From Chthoniobacter sp. (GTDB lineage Bacteria; Verrucomicrobiota; Verrucomicrobiia; Chthoniobacterales; Chthoniobacteraceae): a stretch of 5,461 nt of DNA. Location of the stretch: positions 1 to 5,461 of the forward strand of contig JANXSB010000076.1 of the NCBI GenBank assembly GCA_025352865.1, in the 5' to 3' direction. The position numbers were made by a program, and so were the translations under genes. The stretch's first letter is position 1. Each line of letters opens with the position of its first letter. The notes under the pieces are model-generated. The model was not told where the DNA came from. It saw only the letters and a list, made by a program, of their open reading frames with translations, and searched no databases. This document shows positions 5,224 through 5,461 of the stretch, piece after piece.

Positions 5224-5461
5224 TCACCCCTCGATCTTCCGCGCCTGCGCCTGGGCCTGGAGGCAGAGGTCGGCGGCGAGGAAGGCGTGCTCCTGCGTCA
5301 TGGCGTTTTCGGTGCGGTTCAGGCAGTCGAGGATGAGCGCGCCGAAGAACGGATAGCCCACCTCGCCGTGGCAGCGGATGTGGTGCTCGCCGTCGTTATC
5401 CACGAGGAAAAGATGATCGCCCTCGGCCTCGGTCGCGACGTTGAGATATTTCCGCACCTCG
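5224..5461 (-). CDS. C-terminal fragment of a Gfo/Idh/MocA-family oxidoreductase, 5' end beyond window
   Basis: 79 codons are visible, ending in a TGA at 5224-5226. The frame stays open to the right window edge (EVRKYL and on), so the internal GTG at 5455-5457 is not the true start. The sequence resembles the C-terminal end of the Gfo/Idh/MocA alpha/beta domain: a strand stretch with HHIRCHGEVG, then YPFFGALILDCLNRTENAMTQ (the segment where family members have a helix bearing Phe followed by a variable loop), and a final helix EHAFLAADLCLQAQAQARKI. Such enzymes use NAD(P) to oxidise sugars, inositols or related compounds. The N-terminal Rossmann domain and the catalytic Lys motif lie outside the window, so the substrate cannot be guessed. 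A hairpin begins four bases after the stop. The assignment rests on the C-terminal pattern only. Confidence 0.7.
   Translation of the reverse strand, partial: EVRKYLNVATEAEGDHLFLVDNDGEHHIRCHGEVGYPFFGALILDCLNRTENAMTQEHAFLAADLCLQAQAQARKIEG

Overview
The window is GC-rich bacterial chromosome, compactly coded, with third codon positions dominated by G and C. Gene content suggests a Gram-negative-type bacterium, most likely of the Verrucomicrobiota (Opitutus-like). The basis is a class A PBP with a Cys-bearing tail, small lipoproteins, a secreted Dabb-domain protein, weak use of Shine-Dalgarno (SD) sites, and AT-rich palindromic repeats between genes. That placement is inference from general familiarity, not a database match.

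Layout. 1-2242 (minus) is a bifunctional class A penicillin-binding protein that runs off the left edge with all catalytic motifs intact. The long open frame on the opposite strand is only its shadow. A 136-base divergent gap follows. Its PBP-proximal end can fold into a GAAA-capped hairpin that abuts the PBP start codon. 2379-2546 (plus) is a 55-residue lipoprotein. 2607-3815 (plus) is a membrane-anchored member of the alkaline phosphatase superfamily whose nucleophile and most metal ligands appear to be lost. At 3821-3966 a foldback (MITE/REP-like) element flanked by a 13-base direct repeat sits between convergent genes. 3964-4428 (minus) is a GyrI-like effector-binding protein, 4510-4878 (minus) a secreted Dabb-domain protein, and 4891-5061 (minus) a 56-residue Cys-rich lipoprotein. 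At 5136-5219 there is a second AT-rich nested hairpin. 5224-5461 (minus) is the C-terminal end of a Gfo/Idh/MocA-type oxidoreductase that runs off the right edge.

How the genes relate. The PBP and the lipoprotein/pseudophosphatase pair are divergently transcribed, and all three products are predicted to be membrane-attached or periplasmic, so an envelope role for the pair is possible but unproven. The three minus-strand genes at 3964-5061 are closely spaced and may form a small operon, bracketed by the two AT-rich hairpins. No RNA genes, CRISPR arrays or complete transposases were seen, and no stretch over 300 bases lacks a gene. The most notable points are the apparently dead alkaline phosphatase and the two palindromic elements.
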